From assembly GCA_017394445.1 (NCBI GenBank), contig JAFPYT010000246.1, positions 1 to 53,815 of the forward strand: DNA of 53,815 nt. The letters run 5' to 3'. The notes under the pieces were generated by a model. The model ran no database searches, was not told where the DNA came from, and saw only the letters and a program-made list of their open reading frames with translations. Each line of letters starts with the position of its first letter. Within the stretch, counting starts at the first letter, position 1. This document shows positions 52,801 to 53,815 of this stretch, in pieces. The stretch comes from Bacteroidales bacterium (lineage in GTDB: Bacteria; Bacteroidota; Bacteroidia; Bacteroidales; UBA3824). Position numbers and translations under genes: made by a program.

Positions 52801-52997
52801 TTTACCGCGGTGGCAATCTGCATTTTGATGTCGGTATTTTGTTCGGGGTCGTGCACCTTGCCGTCGAAACGTATGAAGTAGTGCCCCGACGAGATGAGGT
52901 CGGCAGCGGGTTTTGACACGTAGGTGTTTTGAGCCAATGCGGCGAGTGGCATCAATAGCATTGCCGTAGCAATAATGTGGGTTGTTATTCTGTGCAT
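49833..52997 (-). CDS. Large exported TPR-containing protein
   Basis: A 1,054-residue protein with a signal peptide (MHRITTHIIATAMLLMPLAALAQ). The N-terminal half (about 25-180) is beta-rich (YFIRFDGKVHD, TAKGTFMLDVKAKTYRVI). A Gly/Asn/Gln/Pro-rich linker with GMTVDDMINMALGRMNGG follows, then TPR repeats (about 365-450: NYNNAGILMAYKGETENAKDLFMQALAIDNQNAIVQVNLANYYLEKGD is landmarked by AKDLFMQALAID). A long helical region and a C-terminal domain with many beta strands end the protein. No family is recognised. It starts 14 bases after the HigA-type gene. Confidence 0.8.
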   Translation of the reverse strand: MHRITTHIIATAMLLMPLAALAQNTYVSKPAADLISSGHYFIRFDGKVHDPEQNTDIKMQIATAVKDGVSCTLNESADAITLNTAKGTFMLDVKAKTYRVINQTNQTFNIGRLTFQKQGTCKLNGKDFYFDEYRSTLGNKVRFFYNSTKIAAVDFGAPEMPVVNISTLDKKIPQNMILCLSPEWKSSGGGAGGVPNNMQQQIIEQMRKEIDPNDLPPGMTVDDMINMALGRMNGGAAQNRPTTPAIEPPKCAQPYNDPSPSNDLADPTSYSNIQITDIKYLTTPVYASKFSKPKTQGVFNPSMEVTEEGVKQQLQALDQKFANMSVEQIEKYMTQASSDIMTAIQFNLVNGSLIEYSLALCVVNPTALNYNNAGILMAYKGETENAKDLFMQALAIDNQNAIVQVNLANYYLEKGDLINARKYAENALSTQPDFGEAYQILTGVNIKENKFYEATTTLFKSAETFFNDITAMQFFSLIYNIKVEQYKVAENPSYPYMNVVNKVFTKENLESLTRATKAGGVSNGQDVIQNMKEFSWPVNNAEIWQLHESYLSKSNHKVSNALTKLNERNKEVMDQDRYAILYYESMGMQNVDKELERTEGIINQLSEKNVSLHLPELDMYQRISNQMANDNEVIYYPDARQFWCLKMWECYYEIMLQYHEGFWYDPDKGNPVNYPAIYPAMNSKFKALENNLEIAFNNHKKRLEEIDKDLAKCLEKAKTERGQVRCQINAAQQKMDAGETYVRGKVQSHYIDIMHQYKECYNREIKPTLEEWWQKTIAMGAYCDKYAVMEYFENDVLHAANLSWLDNNYRKAWENGKMIQNNWDLWVERPRRERDSLYEILAELPPDPPQPPQQMSAGGSDGLGTGDHYLKTYGEKERPWIEVGFDAGPLGRIGLRRESNGDISITNEGNVFTGTNKKWNLSNGETTTTGYLTLADQQRIKDKGGFTSRVADYMTQKAEGVPLIGRVIAAAKNHSEGTGFQPFLGEKSGQHTAITTDANGHFTGSTHIKFREIQLRNLPLNITLHTEDQRTGTYRRTKMWVGADMAGFGIRMGN

Positions 52998-53010
52998 AGG
53001 GGTGGGTGTT

Positions 53011-53322
53011 TTAAAATACTGCTGCTATTTTCTTGATTTGGTTGAGTTTGTCGATAAAATTCTTATCCTGACGTGCTGTCTGCATATTATATTTGGTCTG
53101 CATCTGCATTAGCGAATCGGCGGGAATGTCAAGCGCAGCCTCTAACATAAGTGCAATTTCTGCCGTCAGAGGCTTTTTGGCAGACAGAATATCTTGAAAA
53201 GATTCTGTCTGAACTCCAATATAAGACGCCAATTTTTCAGGTTTAATATGTCTGTACTCAATTTCTTCTGTCAAAATCTCTCCCGGATGAGTGGGGTAGA
53301 ATCCATAACCTAAGTTGCTCAT
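53011..53322 (-). CDS. HigA-type XRE antitoxin
   Basis: A 103-residue protein starting MSNLGYGFYPTHPGEILTEE, the classic HigA opening (HPGEIL). The helix-turn-helix is in EKLASYIGVQTESFQDILSAKKPLTAEIALMLEAALDI. The ATG at 53322 is preferred over an in-frame one 11 codons upstream that overlaps the toxin gene. In HigBA modules the toxin gene comes first, as here; the antitoxin represses the operon. It ends 14 bases before the TPR gene start. Confidence 0.88.
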   Translation of the reverse strand: MSNLGYGFYPTHPGEILTEEIEYRHIKPEKLASYIGVQTESFQDILSAKKPLTAEIALMLEAALDIPADSLMQMQTKYNMQTARQDKNFIDKLNQIKKIAAVF

Positions 53323-53329
53323 AATTAGT

Positions 53330-53647
53330 TTATTTATAATGGTTTGACAATTCAATAATGCTGCATATTACAATTCTTGTTTCTTTTTCGGAAGGATATG
53401 TTCTGAATTCAATACGATATTTGTCGTTTATCCTTACCGATTCTGTTCCTTCCTTGTCGCCAAGGAGTTTTTCGTAGTTCAATGCGCGGTATTTGTAAAG
53501 GTCATCGGGTTTTTGAATGCTTTCAAGTAAGTTCACAGTGTTGATGTATTTTTTTACTATCTGTGGTTGAAAACGATGCTTTTTGTCTCCCGAATCACCT
53601 TTATAGTATAATTGGCTTAAATACTCCTTCTCAAAAACAATTTCCAT
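53330..53647 (-). CDS. HigB-type RelE-fold toxin
   Basis: A 105-residue toxin upstream of the HigA-type gene. FQPQIVKKYINTVNLLESIQKPDDLYKYRALNYEKLLGD and SVRINDKYRIEFR (NDKYRIEFR is the RelE-like core strand) are typical HigB features. Such toxins cut mRNA on the ribosome. The stop is 7 bases before the antitoxin ATG. Confidence 0.85.
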   Translation of the reverse strand: MEIVFEKEYLSQLYYKGDSGDKKHRFQPQIVKKYINTVNLLESIQKPDDLYKYRALNYEKLLGDKEGTESVRINDKYRIEFRTYPSEKETRIVICSIIELSNHYK

Positions 53648-53666
53648 ACAATATCAGATTATTTTG

Positions 53667-53674
53667 CAAATATA
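53667..53674 (-). promoter_or_regulatory. -7 box of the HigBA-type operon (TATATTTG)
   Basis: On the minus strand TATATTTG matches TAnnTTTG, 19 bases before the toxin ATG. No matching -33 box is visible. Confidence 0.45.
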
Positions 53675-53716
53675 CCCTTAATTCCGCAACACTTTGATTT
53701 AACTTTATTTATAAGT

Positions 53717-53743
53717 TCCTGAGCAACAAAAAGTTGCTCAGGA
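53717..53743. repeat. Perfect hairpin near the right window edge
   Basis: TCCTGAGCAAC and GTTGCTCAGGA, 11 base pairs, flank AAAAA. TTTT follows on the plus strand, so it may be a terminator, but no plus-strand gene precedes it here; it may end a gene on the unseen side. An 8-base inverted repeat (GCAACACT at 53686, AGTGTTGC at 53774) surrounds it. Confidence 0.6.
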
Positions 53744-53815
53744 TTTTGCCATGTCAGATTTTTCACTTATCTTAGTGTTGCAAATCAAAACAAGCGTAAA
53801 TCGTAACAAGACATG

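Noticed and set aside
1..53815. CRISPR arrays, insertion sequences, integrases, rRNA and tRNA genes
   Set aside because: No regularly spaced repeats, transposase or integrase motifs, and no recognisable rRNA or tRNA sequence were found by eye; small tRNAs could be missed without a covariance search.

Overview
The window reads as chromosomal DNA of a Bacteroidetes bacterium, most likely of the order Bacteroidales. Family evidence: a 2,513-residue SprA/Sov (type IX secretion) directly downstream of ruvA, a PorE-like OmpA protein, the DUF4292, DUF4294, DUF4296 and DUF4271 families, an MqnC enzyme of the futalosine menaquinone pathway, and M56/TonB and BlaI proteins. Sequence evidence: few Shine-Dalgarno sites and repeated TAnnTTTG -7 boxes, in three cases with a TTTG -33 box exactly 20 bases away. 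No rRNA or tRNA gene was recognised.

Left part (1-9.5 kb, plus strand): a tight chain of DUF4292 (cut by the window edge), an EnvC-like M23 protein, a giant coiled-coil membrane protein, an RsbW-like ATPase, ybeY, mnmG and uvrC. Five near-matches to the ParB centromere site parS lie between 3.4 and 7.7 kb and a sixth lies in recO, so this is probably the origin-proximal partition region.

Middle (9.7-34 kb): a SiaC-like phosphoprotein, a four-gene minus-strand operon (DUF4296 lipoprotein, recO, an acidic protein, S41 protease), a TtcA-like PP-loop enzyme, mqnC, a RelE-type toxin-antitoxin pair with an inverted repeat inside its promoter spacer, ldcA, then DUF4294-ruvA-sprA, a DUF4271 membrane protein, hemD, rnpA, several exported proteins and the PorE-like protein. 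These genes are intact.

Right part (34-49.8 kb): an accessory region. Two direct-orientation paralogues of an ORF6N-plus-PLD-like protein bracket a BlaI/M56 pair, a beta-helix lipoprotein, an nSTAND/WD40 remnant and a PLD/helicase/DUF3427 pseudogene. A three-gene operon (outer-membrane protein, lipoprotein, SpoIIE phosphatase) follows, with two genes frameshifted, then an intact AAA ATPase plus RloB pair resembling AbiL/RloAB phage defence. The end holds a large TPR exported protein and a HigBA-type module.

The most unusual signal is inside the two ORF6N genes. Each carries an almost perfect 27-31 bp palindrome at the same place (codons 70-71). The palindromes share a core, differ by matched changes in both arms, and are read in different codon phases, so the DNA symmetry is kept while the protein changes. 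The other main observations are the parS cluster, the decay zone from 35 to 47.7 kb, and the operator-in-promoter layout of the first toxin-antitoxin module.
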